DNA of 64,000 bases from Planctomycetota bacterium (GTDB taxonomy: Bacteria > Planctomycetota > Planctomycetia > Pirellulales > Pirellulaceae): NCBI GenBank assembly GCA_016872775.1, contig VGZA01000028.1, positions 1 through 64,000 of the forward strand. The letters run 5' to 3'. A program made the translations under genes and the position numbers. Shown piece by piece: positions 37,816-46,992 of the stretch. Below the pieces are notes generated by a model, which saw only the letters and a program-made list of their open reading frames with translations, was not told the origin of the DNA and made no database searches. Each line of letters begins with the position of its first letter. The stretch's first letter is position 1.

Positions 37816-39852
37816 ATGTTATTGCAGTTGATTCGACTAGCCGAGAATCCGCCGGAGCAGAGCGACCGCGCTTTGTGGGATCGGATCGACGCGGAGCCTG
37901 AGGTCGCGCGGCAGTGGCAGCAACTTCAGCATGTCCGCGAACTCCTGGATTGCGGTCGTGCGCCGCCGGAACCGCTGACGGTACCTACCGATCTGCTGGT
38001 GGCCTGGCTGGAAGGAATCTTGACCGAAGCGCGGGCGGCCGAAGTAGAGACTGCATGCTGGAAGTCCACGGCGCAATTGGCCGAGGTGGTCAGCAATTAC
38101 CGGTTCCTGAATCGCGTGCCGATCATGAGCGACCCGCCAACCGATCTGACGCGCCGAATCCTTCGACTCGTGCCCCCGCTGCCGATCGCGCAGCCATTGT
38201 CGTCCCCGTCCCAGCAACCGGTTGCTACACCGACCAACCGACTCTCGCCACCGACCGCCAGCGATCCCGTGCCGCATGCGGAACCGACCAACGGGCATCG
38301 GCTGGATCACCGGATTGTTGTCGCGCGGCGCGATCGTTCGAACAATCGCAGGACGCGAACGACCGTCGCGTGGTTCTGGCCGCTCCTGGCTTCTGCGGCG
38401 CTGTTGGTCGCGCTGTTATTTGCAGCCCAGCAGTTATCGCGCGTCCGCGCACCGGCTCCGGGCGACCGTAACATCGTCCGTGACCAGCCGCCGCCGGTCC
38501 AATCGCCCGACATCGAGAGGCCAAGCCACAGGTCGCCGCGCGATCTGCCGCTCGACAACCCCGAGGACCGGCTTCCCGGCAGCCGCCGATCCGGCGAGGA
38601 ATCGCTGTGGGCGCTGGATGGTGATACCGACATCGAACCGATCCCGGAGCCGACCGATCCGCCCTTGGATACCGAACCGTTGATTGTCGAGCAACCTCCG
38701 CCCAAGGAATTCCAACTCCCGGAACACTCGGCGCCGTTCGAGTTGAAATGGACCGACATCCGCGGATTGCTGGCGACGCGCGGCATCGAGCCCGGCCGAT
38801 GGGCCGGTGTTGATGGAAAGCAGATTGTCGATGCATCGGCGACGCTCGTAACGTTGCCGGGCAGTTGGTCATCGGCGGAGTTATCTTCGGGGGGCCAACT
38901 GACGATGGCGCCGGATACGGAAATTTCACTCGCTCGCGAAGACGGGCCGTCCAGCGGAATGTCCCTGATGCTGCGGCGCGGCAAAGTTGCATTACGAGGA
39001 TTTCCTCGCGGGCAGCGCTTGCGGGTCCATTCCGGAGAACATGCGCTGGATGCGGAGTCGATCAGTGAATACGCGACGATTGCCGTTTCATTGATCGCGG
39101 ACGATACGGTCGTCAGTATCTTGGACGGCGAGATCCAGGCCGCCGACGAACACTTGACGCGGCATCAGCAACTGGTGCTGGGGCGAGAACTGCCTCGTGT
39201 CGTAATTCCCGCGACGGAGGCCCGCGATTCGCTGGAATGGCTCGAACCGCCAGCGACCGATTGGACGAAGCGCAATGCGGTCCTGGCGCGACTGCGCAAG
39301 TCGACCGACCTGGGATCCGATCTGGTGAAATTGTTCGACAAGCACGAAACGCGGCAATGGGCGACGGTCTGGAGTTTGGCGCTTGTGCCGGAGGATTCGC
39401 TGTGGCGCGCACTGACGCACGAAAGCCGCGCGGTGCGACTTACCGCGCTCGAGGTACTGCGCACGATTCCCCGACGCGACGAACGGCTTACCGCATTGCG
39501 GCAAGCCCTTCATCGGGAACTCGGTGCGCCGGGGGCCGGCAAGTTTCTGGAATGGATCCTGCTGGCCCGAAGCAGAACCCTTCCCAAACCGGCGGTCGCG
39601 CAAGGCATGCTGGAAGGACTTACCGATCGAAGACTCGTCGTCCGCCAGACCGCGATTTACTGTCTGGACCAGATTTACGCCAAACCTTTTCCTCGTTTGA
39701 CGCCGCCGCGTTACGAGCCGGAGCATTGGAGCCGCGAATCGGTGATGGAATGGGCCAGTTATGTGAAGGCGGTTCACGAACTGGCGGAGAACCGAAATCC
39801 GCACCGAGGGCCGGCCAATCTCCAGCCGGTGCCGCAGCGCCCGCGGAATTGA
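37816..39852 (+). CDS. membrane protein with FecR-like domain and HEAT-like C-terminus, probable sigma regulator
   Basis: The 678-residue protein has an N-terminal ~110-residue helical part that may contact the sigma factor, then a proline-rich linker. One membrane helix follows at ~183-205 (WFWPLLASAALLVALLFAA), then a second proline-rich linker. The region at about 330-450 resembles a FecR/anti-sigma regulatory domain (LMLRRGKVALRGFPRGQRLR, VSILDGEIQAADEHLTRHQQ). HEAT-like helices come at 490-640 (ALTHESRAVRLTALEVLRTI). It lies eight bases behind an ECF sigma gene. By analogy with other planctomycete pairs, it may hold the sigma factor until a signal arrives; direct evidence is missing. Confidence 0.7.
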   Translation: MLLQLIRLAENPPEQSDRALWDRIDAEPEVARQWQQLQHVRELLDCGRAPPEPLTVPTDLLVAWLEGILTEARAAEVETACWKSTAQLAEVVSNYRFLNRVPIMSDPPTDLTRRILRLVPPLPIAQPLSSPSQQPVATPTNRLSPPTASDPVPHAEPTNGHRLDHRIVVARRDRSNNRRTRTTVAWFWPLLASAALLVALLFAAQQLSRVRAPAPGDRNIVRDQPPPVQSPDIERPSHRSPRDLPLDNPEDRLPGSRRSGEESLWALDGDTDIEPIPEPTDPPLDTEPLIVEQPPPKEFQLPEHSAPFELKWTDIRGLLATRGIEPGRWAGVDGKQIVDASATLVTLPGSWSSAELSSGGQLTMAPDTEISLAREDGPSSGMSLMLRRGKVALRGFPRGQRLRVHSGEHALDAESISEYATIAVSLIADDTVVSILDGEIQAADEHLTRHQQLVLGRELPRVVIPATEARDSLEWLEPPATDWTKRNAVLARLRKSTDLGSDLVKLFDKHETRQWATVWSLALVPEDSLWRALTHESRAVRLTALEVLRTIPRRDERLTALRQALHRELGAPGAGKFLEWILLARSRTLPKPAVAQGMLEGLTDRRLVVRQTAIYCLDQIYAKPFPRLTPPRYEPEHWSRESVMEWASYVKAVHELAENRNPHRGPANLQPVPQRPRN

Positions 39853-39981
39853 GGGCCGGGAAGTTCGTGGAAACGGGCACGTGATGCCAGAGAGCATTGC
39901 CGCGCCCGGCCGGTTTCCCATATCATAGGCCCGAGGAGCGGCGTCGACGCCTTCGCGGATCCATTATTCAGGTTCTCTTCG

Positions 39982-41373
39982 ATGACACCCCGCAATCTGA
40001 CGATCCTCGCCGTAACGATCGTGGTTTCGCTGATCTGTTACGAAAAATCGGAGACCAACCGCTTCGCGACGCCATTGGGCGAAGCGATACGGAAGGTCGA
40101 GCGATACTACATTGAACGGGTCGAGACGCGACAGCTGTTCGAAGCGGCGATGACGGGGATCGTGAACAGCCTGGGCGACCCGTACTCCGAATACATTCCG
40201 CCCGAGCGCACGCAGCGATTCGACGAAGTCCTGGAAGGCGAATTCGCCGGCGTGGGGATCGTGGTCGACCCCAACACGAAACTGAAATGTTTGACGGTAC
40301 TGAGCCCAATGTATGGAGCGCCGGCGCATAAGGCGGGGATGCGCGCCGGTGATTCCATTCTGGAGATCAACGGCCGGTCAACGGCGGTCATGGCGATCAC
40401 TGACGCGGTGCAGTTGATGCGAGGTAAAGTTGGCACCCAAGTCGTTTTGAAAGTGATGCATCATGGCGAGACCGACGCCTTCGAACTGGTATTGACCCGC
40501 GCCCTGATCCGCATCGATTCGGTATTAGGTGACGTGAGGCGCGAGGACGGTTCCTGGGATTTCTTCCTGGAGGAGAATCCGCGGCTGCAGTACCTGCGGA
40601 TCAACACGTTCGGTGAACATACTGCCGATGAATTGCGTGCCGCGCTACGGTCGGTCAACGCCGCCGGAAGCCGCGCCGACGGCATCATCATCGATATCCG
40701 CAATAATGCGGGCGGCCTGCTGAAATCGGCCATCGAGTGCTGCGATATGTTTCTCGACTCTGGCGTCATCGTCAGTACGCGCGGACGGGACGGTATCGGT
40801 GGCGAGGAATACCTTGCTCGACAAGGCACCGTGGTGGGACGGGAGATTCCGATCGCCGTGCTGGTGAATGAGTACTCGGCAAGCGCCAGCGAGATCCTCG
40901 CCGCTTGCCTGCAGGACCATGGACGCGCCGTCGCGATCGGACAACGAACCTGGGGAAAAGGCACCGTGCAGAACGTGATCCCGATGGAGGGAGGTCGCAG
41001 TCGAATGCGGCTCACGACCGCCTCGTATTGGCGTCCCAGCGGCAAGAATATTCATAAGACCAAGGCGGCAACAGAAAACGACGAGTGGGGCGTTTCCCCT
41101 TCCGAGCGCCTTGAAGTTCCGATGCCCTCGGAAATCGCCGCGAAGGTGCTGCGCTATCGGCGATTTCGAGACTTGTTCCAGCGTGCTCAAGCCGCCCACG
41201 ACCCGCTCCAGCCTGAACAGAGTCTCGCCCCGCCGCAGGATGAACCCGCGACGACCGAGGATGACCCCGAAAGCGACGAACTGAGCGGCAGCGTGGAAAA
41301 AATCGACGATCCGCAGCTGCGACGCGCGATCGAGTACCTTCAGGAAAAACTTCACATTCCCCAGGCCGCCTGA
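39982..41373 (+). CDS. S41 family C-terminal processing peptidase (CtpA/CtpB-like)
   Basis: This 463-residue protein starts with an export/anchor segment (LTILAVTIVVSLICYE). A tail-specific-protease N-region follows (IVNSLGDPYSEYIPP), then a PDZ domain (LSPMYGAPAHKAGMRAGDSILEI). The S41 catalytic core has LRINTFGEHTADELRAAL, DIRNNAGGLL, the SASASEI box at residues 299-305 and Lys326 in GKGTVQN. The Ser/Lys dyad is intact. The last ~80 residues are acidic and proline-rich. Such proteases trim or degrade envelope proteins. The gene stands alone, 130 bases after the sigma regulator. Confidence 0.92.
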   Translation: MTPRNLTILAVTIVVSLICYEKSETNRFATPLGEAIRKVERYYIERVETRQLFEAAMTGIVNSLGDPYSEYIPPERTQRFDEVLEGEFAGVGIVVDPNTKLKCLTVLSPMYGAPAHKAGMRAGDSILEINGRSTAVMAITDAVQLMRGKVGTQVVLKVMHHGETDAFELVLTRALIRIDSVLGDVRREDGSWDFFLEENPRLQYLRINTFGEHTADELRAALRSVNAAGSRADGIIIDIRNNAGGLLKSAIECCDMFLDSGVIVSTRGRDGIGGEEYLARQGTVVGREIPIAVLVNEYSASASEILAACLQDHGRAVAIGQRTWGKGTVQNVIPMEGGRSRMRLTTASYWRPSGKNIHKTKAATENDEWGVSPSERLEVPMPSEIAAKVLRYRRFRDLFQRAQAAHDPLQPEQSLAPPQDEPATTEDDPESDELSGSVEKIDDPQLRRAIEYLQEKLHIPQAA

Positions 41374-41407
41374 TCGAGCTCCCCAGCGACCAGGCCGATG
41401 GCGCGCC

Positions 41408-41605
41408 TCAATCCTGCAACACCGGTTGAACCTTCTGCCGTCCTGAAGCCTCCTGCGGCAGTTCCTCGTCAAGCCGACGCTGAACTTCCGCGCGATGGAT
41501 CGGGACATCGATCGGCGCGTCAAATGCCAGGCGGACCTTGTTGCCACGAACCGAGACGACGATGTCAGAATTCGCGTTCACGGTACCGACCCGCGGACGC
41601 GTCAC
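41408..41605 (-). CDS. CsrA-like (carbon storage regulator) reading frame with unclear start
   Basis: The sequence IVVSVRGNKVRLAFDAP, then DVPIHRAEVQRRLDEE matches the second half of CsrA, a small RNA-binding translational regulator. The canonical CsrA opening (MLVLSRK...) is not present in frame; the upstream residues read SEWLVVPKLRIVTRPRVGTV and no ATG or in-frame GTG occurs before them. The GTG at 41605 was taken as a possible start, giving 65 residues. About two residues also seem missing before RGNKV. It may be a decaying csrA, a start-shifted allele or an unusual member. It lies tail to tail with the protease gene and divergently from the gene at 41734. Confidence 0.5.
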   Translation of the reverse strand: MTRPRVGTVNANSDIVVSVRGNKVRLAFDAPIDVPIHRAEVQRRLDEELPQEASGRQKVQPVLQD

Positions 41606-41733
41606 AATCCGCAGCTTCGGAACAACGAGCCACTCGCTGAGGAAGTTTCCGTTGGAATTGACCCGGCGTTCGCCGCACGAGATTTTGGCGTGACCTATAC
41701 TTGCGCGGCGAGTAGTCGCCCGCCGATCAGGGC

Positions 41734-42915
41734 GTGCGACGCGATCTGGATTGGCTTCCTTCCTTGCGTGTGGCGTTGCCAGTGAACCGTTGTGATTTTC
41801 TTCGGGTTGTCGGCGTGTGGCTGTGCCTGCCGGTAGCCTTTGCCACGACAAGCTCTGCCGCCATCGTTGCTGGCGGAGAATTCGATTTGTCGAATCCGGT
41901 TGGGATTCGCGATCTATCGGACGGAAAAGAACGTCTCGGTTCGAGTGATGAGAGAGTCTGGCGCCGATTGCACGACGCTGCCGAAGCGGCGGGCAATCGA
42001 CTCGCGTCGCACATTCCGGCTGTGCGACGGTTTGTCGCAGCCTTGGACGAACTGGAAAAGGCCCGCATCGAGGACGTCCACTACTGGCTGCACGCCAGGA
42101 TCCTGACCGGCGCGTATCGTGAGTCTCTGTATGACGTAGCGACCACGCTGGAGTCAGGCGATTACAATTGCGTGACGGCTGCGATTCTGTTCAAGATCGC
42201 TTGTGAGCGGTCGGGGATCGCGGTTCGATTTGTAGCGACGGCGCAGCATGTGAGTTGTCGGGAGTCCGACGGCCGTTGGATTGAACCGACCTGCGCCGAC
42301 TGGTTTCGAGACGGACGCCAAGCAGCCATGCTTGATCCCAGTCGGCGGGAATCCAGGCCTGCCCGCGACATTGGCTGGCAGGGGCTCTTGGCGCGGGTTT
42401 GCTACAACCGAGGGGTGGCTCGGCTGGCGGCGGGGGATTTTCCGGGCGCGACAAGCGACTTTGCATCGGCTTGCGGTCGGGATGACGGTTTTCGCGAGGC
42501 CTTCGAAAATCAATTGGCTGCGTTGAATAATTGGGCACTGGCGTGTTGTGCGGAACGAAAATTTTCCGAGGCGGTCGCGCGGCTGCAGGCGGCCCGGACG
42601 CTCGATGCGGACAACCCGCTGCTGCGGGCCAACGAACTGCATGTCGACCACCAGTGGTCGATGTGGTTATGTGAAAGTGGGGAGTACGGGGAGGCTCTCG
42701 CATTGCTGGAAGCGGGCCGCGCCCGTCAGCCGCAGGCGGAACTTTACCGCTGTGGTCCGCCGGCGATCGCCCGGCAGTGGCTGGAAGAACTGAACCGCCA
42801 GCCCAGTTCGCCGCAAAACGGCCGGATCCGGGACGATTTGACGGCACGCTACCCCGATGCTGCGTCAGCAACCGAGTCTCACGCGAATTCCGCCCGTTCT
42901 CGCCAGGCCCCTTAA
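41734..42915 (+). CDS. secreted transglutaminase-like/TPR protein of unknown function
   Basis: The product has 393 residues with a signal peptide (LRVVGVWLCLPVAFATTSSA). At ~145-170 is TLESGDYNCVTAAILFKIAC, a cysteine-centred segment as found in transglutaminase-like folds, followed by FVATAQHVSCR, which may supply the histidine. Tetratricopeptide-like repeats cover ~225-350 (NRGVARLAAGDFPGATSDFA, NNWALACCAERKFSEAVARL). The GTG start at 41734 is not well marked; shorter in-frame GTG starts are possible. Function is not recognised. The Cys/His pair suggests a peptidase or amidase, but the third residue cannot be assigned. Confidence 0.65.
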   Translation: MRRDLDWLPSLRVALPVNRCDFLRVVGVWLCLPVAFATTSSAAIVAGGEFDLSNPVGIRDLSDGKERLGSSDERVWRRLHDAAEAAGNRLASHIPAVRRFVAALDELEKARIEDVHYWLHARILTGAYRESLYDVATTLESGDYNCVTAAILFKIACERSGIAVRFVATAQHVSCRESDGRWIEPTCADWFRDGRQAAMLDPSRRESRPARDIGWQGLLARVCYNRGVARLAAGDFPGATSDFASACGRDDGFREAFENQLAALNNWALACCAERKFSEAVARLQAARTLDADNPLLRANELHVDHQWSMWLCESGEYGEALALLEAGRARQPQAELYRCGPPAIARQWLEELNRQPSSPQNGRIRDDLTARYPDAASATESHANSARSRQAP

Positions 42916-43047
42916 TCGCATCCTGGCGAGGTCGGGACGGTTTTCACCATCGGCCGTTCGAATTCGAAGTCGAAAGGCTGGAGATTTCCGCGCGGGCGGG
43001 GCATAATATCGGCAGCCCCGAATGCTGGCGGATTTAAAGCGTTTTCG

Positions 43048-43053
43048 TATAAT
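43048..43053 (+). promoter_or_regulatory. probable -10 element of the sigma-factor/kinase operon
   Basis: TATAAT is exact, and 53 bases separate it from the sigma-factor start at 43106. At 17 bases upstream, CTGGCG matches the -35 consensus only weakly. The surrounding 190-base gap (42916-43105) is AT-richer than its neighbours and has no other feature. Confidence 0.4.
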
Positions 43054-43105
43054 CCCACGGGCACGAAAGAACCAATGGCTTGAAGTAGGTACTGCCTGGT
43101 GACTG

Positions 43106-43714
43106 ATGAGCGTAGGTGGTTCGGTAACGCGATGGATCTACGATGCCAAGGGCGGCTGCAATTCCGCCGCCACGAAGTTGTTCGCGCGGTATCAGCACCG
43201 CCTGACGCGTTTGGCTCGAGTAAAAATGGCCGGCGGGCCGCGGGGTATCGCCGACGAGGACGACATTGTCGTCGATGCCTTTCAGAGCTTCCTGCGACGC
43301 ACGCGGATTGGAAGCTACGAGCAGATCCGCGACCGAGACGGACTCTGGCGTTTGCTGGCGACCATGACAGTCCACAAGGCGTTGAATCAGATTCGTGACG
43401 AGCGGCGCGAAAAGCGCGGCGGAGGCCGAGTGTGGTCAACGGCGGATGCCGGCCTGGACGCGCGGGAACTGGACGCGACGTTGAATCAACTGGCCGGAAA
43501 ACAGCCAGGGCCGGAGTTGCGGATAATGATGGCCGAATCGCTGGACCGGCTGCTGGGGTTGCTCGGCGATGACGAACTGCGGCGGATTGCCATCGGAAAA
43601 CTCGAAGGTTACTCCAATGAAGAAATTGCCGCGGCCATCCAGCGTTCCGTTCCTACCGTGGAACGCCGACTACGCCTGATTCGGGACACTTGGCAAGAGG
43701 AGTTGCGGGATTGA
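43106..43714 (+). CDS. ECF-type sigma factor, coupled to a Ser/Thr kinase gene
   Basis: This is a 202-residue sigma factor. The sigma2 region reads SAATKLFARYQHRLTRLARV and IADEDDIVVDAFQSFLRR, then RDGLWRLLATMTVHKALNQIR. The sigma4 region reads LGLLGDDELRRIAIGKLEGY, then SNEEIAAAIQRSVPTVERRL. This wording is typical of the planctomycete ECF groups encoded with Ser/Thr kinases. There is no anti-sigma gene; the next gene overlaps the stop (ATTGA, with TTG as the start of the kinase). Regulation by the kinase is therefore a reasonable inference. A TATAAT box stands upstream. Confidence 0.88.
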   Translation: MSVGGSVTRWIYDAKGGCNSAATKLFARYQHRLTRLARVKMAGGPRGIADEDDIVVDAFQSFLRRTRIGSYEQIRDRDGLWRLLATMTVHKALNQIRDERREKRGGGRVWSTADAGLDARELDATLNQLAGKQPGPELRIMMAESLDRLLGLLGDDELRRIAIGKLEGYSNEEIAAAIQRSVPTVERRLRLIRDTWQEELRD

Positions 43715-45594
43715 CATCGGCGCCGGGTGCTGGTGATGGCCGACTCTCGGTGGCCATTCAGAGTCGCATTGACCGAGTTTGCCTCGAGTTTGAGGACGAA
43801 TGGCGGGCGGGCCGCAACCCCTGCGTCGAGGACTATCTGCGGGATTCGTCCGGGCGCGAACGCCAGCAATTGCTGCTGGAATTGCTGAGACTGGAATTTG
43901 ATTACCGGCATGAGCCCGACCCGCAGCGGCTGATGGAGGAGCTGCTGGCTCGATTTCCCGACGAGCAACCGGTGGTGCGCGAGGCGCTCGGTTTACCTGA
44001 CCTCGAGCCGGCTCGTACCTACAAAGCGGGAGAATTGCTGGGCGGGTATCGCATCGAGTGCACACTTGGCGAGGGATCATTCGGGGTTGTCTACCGGGCG
44101 TATGACGACCGTCGTGGTGTCCGCGTGGCACTGAAAGTTCCCAATCCTCGCGTCCTGCGGCGCGTCGAGAGCGCGCAGCGCTTTCGCGAGGAAATCCGCA
44201 CGCTCGCGCGGCTCAACCACTCCGGCATCGTGGCGTTTCACGAAGTGATTCAGGACGATGCCGGCGACCCGGTCCTGGTCATGCAGTTCATCGAGGGCTG
44301 TTCGTTGCGGGAATGGCAGGAGAATCACGCACCCACCGTTCGACAGACGGCGGAAATCGTCGCGAGAATCGCCGATGCGATGGACTACGCGCACCGTGAA
44401 GGGTTCATCCACCGCGATCTGGAGCCGCGAAACATCATCATCGATCACGAGGAGCGACCGCACGTCACCGATTTCGGGCTGGCGCTGCACGAAAGTCATC
44501 AGTCCGGACGCCGCGGCGAAACGGCAGGCTCCATGGCGTACATGTCCCCCGAACAGGTACGTGGGGAAGCGGACTGGATGGACGGGCGCGCCGATATCTG
44601 GGCGCTGGGTGTCATCCTCTATGAACTCTTGACCGGCCGTCGACCGTTTCGCGGCGATACGTTGGATGAACTGGAGCTGGAAATCCGGCAACGCGATCCG
44701 AAACCTCCCCGCCAGATCGTTCCGGCGATCCCGGCGCGCGTTGAGCAGATCTGCTTGCGATGCCTGTCCAAATCGGCGGCGGATCGTTTCACCACGGCGG
44801 GGGATTTGGCCAGGCAACTTCGCGGCGCGGTAGGCCGACCCAGGTTGACGCGGTTGCTGCCGCGAACCCCGATCGATCGCCGCAGGTGGATGTGGGGCTC
44901 GCTGACGGCGGCCAGTCTGGTGACCGTCGGGCTGCGAGAATTTCTTTTTTCGTTGGCTCGCAGTGAGCGGCCTCCGCTGGATGTTACGGTCGATGTGCGG
45001 ACCTGGAAGACCGACGAACCAGGCCTGTCGAATATAGGCGTGCGCGATCCTCGATTCGCGCCCCTGCGACCCAATGATGAGATTCGGGTCGCGATTCGCG
45101 TCAATCGGCCCGCCTATCTGTACGTGCTTGTCATCGATGCCGAAGGCAAATCGTCGATCGTTCATCCTTGGGCGGCTTCGTCGATGCGCGTGCGATCGAC
45201 CGGCCAGTCGCGCGCGATCGCCCTTTCGCTTCCCGCCGATCAAACCTGGATCCTGGATGACGGACCACGGGGCGTGGAAACGATCCTGCTGCTTGCCGCG
45301 GATACGCCGCTGCCCAGCCGAATCGACCTGCGTTCGTTTCTGCATGGACTCGAATCGCAAGCAGGTGAGTCGGGTGACGAGGCGGTCTACTTCGTCGGTA
45401 AGGCTCCGATGGTGCAGACGCGAGCGGTCACCCGCAATCAACCCCGCGACGCGCCGACTTCCCCCGCCGACGCACTGCAGGCCGCTCGGCGAAATTGTGA
45501 TCTGGTGCTGGAACGGCTGGCGGTCTATGTCGACGCCGCGGTCGCCGTCGCGATGCCGTTCCAGGGCCGGAAGCCGATCGAATCCAGGGAATGA
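43711..45594 (+). CDS. membrane Ser/Thr protein kinase with altered catalytic loop and DUF4384-like domain
   Basis: The TTG at 43711 overlaps the sigma-factor stop and follows AGGAG, giving 627 residues. The kinase domain shows LGEGSFGVVYRAYD, Lys142 in VALKVPN, DFG at 254-256 and SMAYMSPEQVRG. The catalytic loop, however, reads HRDLEPRN: Asp236 and Asn241 are kept but the usual lysine is Glu238. One membrane helix lies at ~425-445 (WMWGSLTAASLVTVGLREFL). The C-terminal ~180 residues resemble DUF4384 (VAIRVNRPAYLYVLVIDAEG). The kinase is on the cytoplasmic side and the C-terminal domain probably outside. It may phosphorylate the sigma factor encoded just before it; the Glu for Lys change could weaken activity. 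Confidence 0.88.
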   Translation: MTSAPGAGDGRLSVAIQSRIDRVCLEFEDEWRAGRNPCVEDYLRDSSGRERQQLLLELLRLEFDYRHEPDPQRLMEELLARFPDEQPVVREALGLPDLEPARTYKAGELLGGYRIECTLGEGSFGVVYRAYDDRRGVRVALKVPNPRVLRRVESAQRFREEIRTLARLNHSGIVAFHEVIQDDAGDPVLVMQFIEGCSLREWQENHAPTVRQTAEIVARIADAMDYAHREGFIHRDLEPRNIIIDHEERPHVTDFGLALHESHQSGRRGETAGSMAYMSPEQVRGEADWMDGRADIWALGVILYELLTGRRPFRGDTLDELELEIRQRDPKPPRQIVPAIPARVEQICLRCLSKSAADRFTTAGDLARQLRGAVGRPRLTRLLPRTPIDRRRWMWGSLTAASLVTVGLREFLFSLARSERPPLDVTVDVRTWKTDEPGLSNIGVRDPRFAPLRPNDEIRVAIRVNRPAYLYVLVIDAEGKSSIVHPWAASSMRVRSTGQSRAIALSLPADQTWILDDGPRGVETILLLAADTPLPSRIDLRSFLHGLESQAGESGDEAVYFVGKAPMVQTRAVTRNQPRDAPTSPADALQAARRNCDLVLERLAVYVDAAVAVAMPFQGRKPIESRE

Positions 45595-45656
45595 GAGAAC
45601 GAAGTCAACGCCTGGCGAGAAGCGCGTCCGAATATCGACCATGAAAGGTACGATTC

Positions 45657-46862
45657 TTGTCGAATGCCACCCCTACGAATCCCAGCGCAACTGCCGCGTC
45701 GGATCGGCCGGCACAGCGACTCCGTTGGAGAAACGCGCGGTTTGATCGCCACGAACTGGCCGGGTCGCTGGGAGATCTGGGAACATTTCTGCCGTTGCTG
45801 GTCGGCATGTCGGCGACCAACGGGCTGGATTTTGCCGCCGCGCTGTTCTTCGCCGGCCTGTTCAACATCGTGACCGGCCTGAGTTTCTCCATTCCGATGG
45901 CGGTGCAGCCGATGAAGGCGATCGCGGCGGTTGCATTAACCGAAGGGCTGACTGTCCCGCAGATCCTGGCAGCGGGCGCCACGGTGAGTCTGGTGATCCT
46001 GCTCCTGGGCCTTACTGGTCTGATCGACTGGTTGAATCGCATGGTGCCGTTGAGCGTGGTGCGAGGACTGCAACTTGCGCTGGGTATTACCTTGTTGTCC
46101 AAGGGAATGCAGATGGTCGTCGCCACGGACCGATGGCTGGCGGTGGACAGTTACATAACCGGGATTGTCGCGGCCGTCGTGGTATTGCGACTATTCTTTT
46201 CCAGACGCGTTCCCGCCGCGCTGGTACTGTTCGCCGCCGGGTTGGTGCTTACGGTCTGCGTTCACCCCGAAGTACTGCGCGAACTGGGCATCAGCCTGAC
46301 CCTGCCTCGCTGGGCACCACCGCAATGGAGCGATTTCGTTTCCGCATTCCCCAAGGCGGCCCTGCCGCAGATTCCGCTGACGACATTGAATTCCGTGATC
46401 GCGGTTTGTGCCTTGTCGGCCGATCTGTTCCCAGACCGACCCGCCCAACCCCGTCGCGTCGCCGTTTCGGTGGGCCTGATGAATCTGATCGCTTGCTGGT
46501 TTGGCGGGATGCCGATGTGCCACGGGGCCGGCGGACTCGCCGGTCAATACCGATTTGGAGCCCGAACCAATGGCTCGATCCTGTTTCTTGGCGCGATCAA
46601 GTTGCTGCTGGCTGTCGTATTTGGGGCGTCGCTGATGAAATTGTGCCAGGCGTTTCCGCAGAGCTTGCTGGGTGTCCTACTGGCATTCGCGGGCATGGAA
46701 CTGGCGATGGTGTTTCGTGATCAAACTCGTCGCTCCGACGCGTTCACGATGTTGTTAACCACCGCCGCCTGCGTTGGTCTCAACAACATCGCCATCGGCT
46801 TTCTGCTTGGATGGTCGTTAGCCTGGTGCCTGAAACTGGGGCTGTTCCGCGTCGAGGAGTGA
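45657..46862 (+). CDS. MOT1-type molybdate/sulfate transporter-like protein
   Basis: The 401-residue protein is highly hydrophobic with about ten or eleven membrane segments. It has family signatures of the MOT1 branch of the SLC26/SulP superfamily: ELAGSLGDLGTFLPLLVG, FSIPMAVQPMKAIAAVAL and GGMPMCHGAGGLAGQYRFGA. The last is specific for molybdate-type transporters, which also exist for sulfate, so substrate is a family inference. There is no STAS domain, as expected for MOT1. The TTG start at 45657 follows GAAAGG. It stands alone between the kinase and the tmk gene, and no molybdate regulator is nearby. Confidence 0.85.
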   Translation: MSNATPTNPSATAASDRPAQRLRWRNARFDRHELAGSLGDLGTFLPLLVGMSATNGLDFAAALFFAGLFNIVTGLSFSIPMAVQPMKAIAAVALTEGLTVPQILAAGATVSLVILLLGLTGLIDWLNRMVPLSVVRGLQLALGITLLSKGMQMVVATDRWLAVDSYITGIVAAVVVLRLFFSRRVPAALVLFAAGLVLTVCVHPEVLRELGISLTLPRWAPPQWSDFVSAFPKAALPQIPLTTLNSVIAVCALSADLFPDRPAQPRRVAVSVGLMNLIACWFGGMPMCHGAGGLAGQYRFGARTNGSILFLGAIKLLLAVVFGASLMKLCQAFPQSLLGVLLAFAGMELAMVFRDQTRRSDAFTMLLTTAACVGLNNIAIGFLLGWSLAWCLKLGLFRVEE

Positions 46863-46980
46863 TCCCTGGAGATGTCCAGCCGCAGGCGGCCGATTGCCTT
46901 AAGTTCCTTGGTGGGCACGTGACGCCAAACAAGCGGACAGGTGGATTCGAGCACCCTGCGCGCCGGGTGCGGGAATCGCC

Positions 46981-46986
46981 TATAAT
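46981..46986 (+). promoter_or_regulatory. TATAAT close to the tmk start (possible leaderless promoter)
   Basis: An exact TATAAT ends six bases before the ATG at 46993, and no Shine-Dalgarno sequence is seen. If used, transcription would begin at or near the A of the ATG. The -35 position is not consensus. A GCACCC/GGGTGC inverted repeat (46951-46970) lies where the -35 would be. Confidence 0.35.
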
Positions 46987-46992
46987 GGCCCC

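Noticed and set aside
44077-45642. Long open frame on the minus strand (521 codons) under the kinase gene
   Set aside because: Antisense to the kinase with many Arg/Gln/His-rich stretches; no domain seen.
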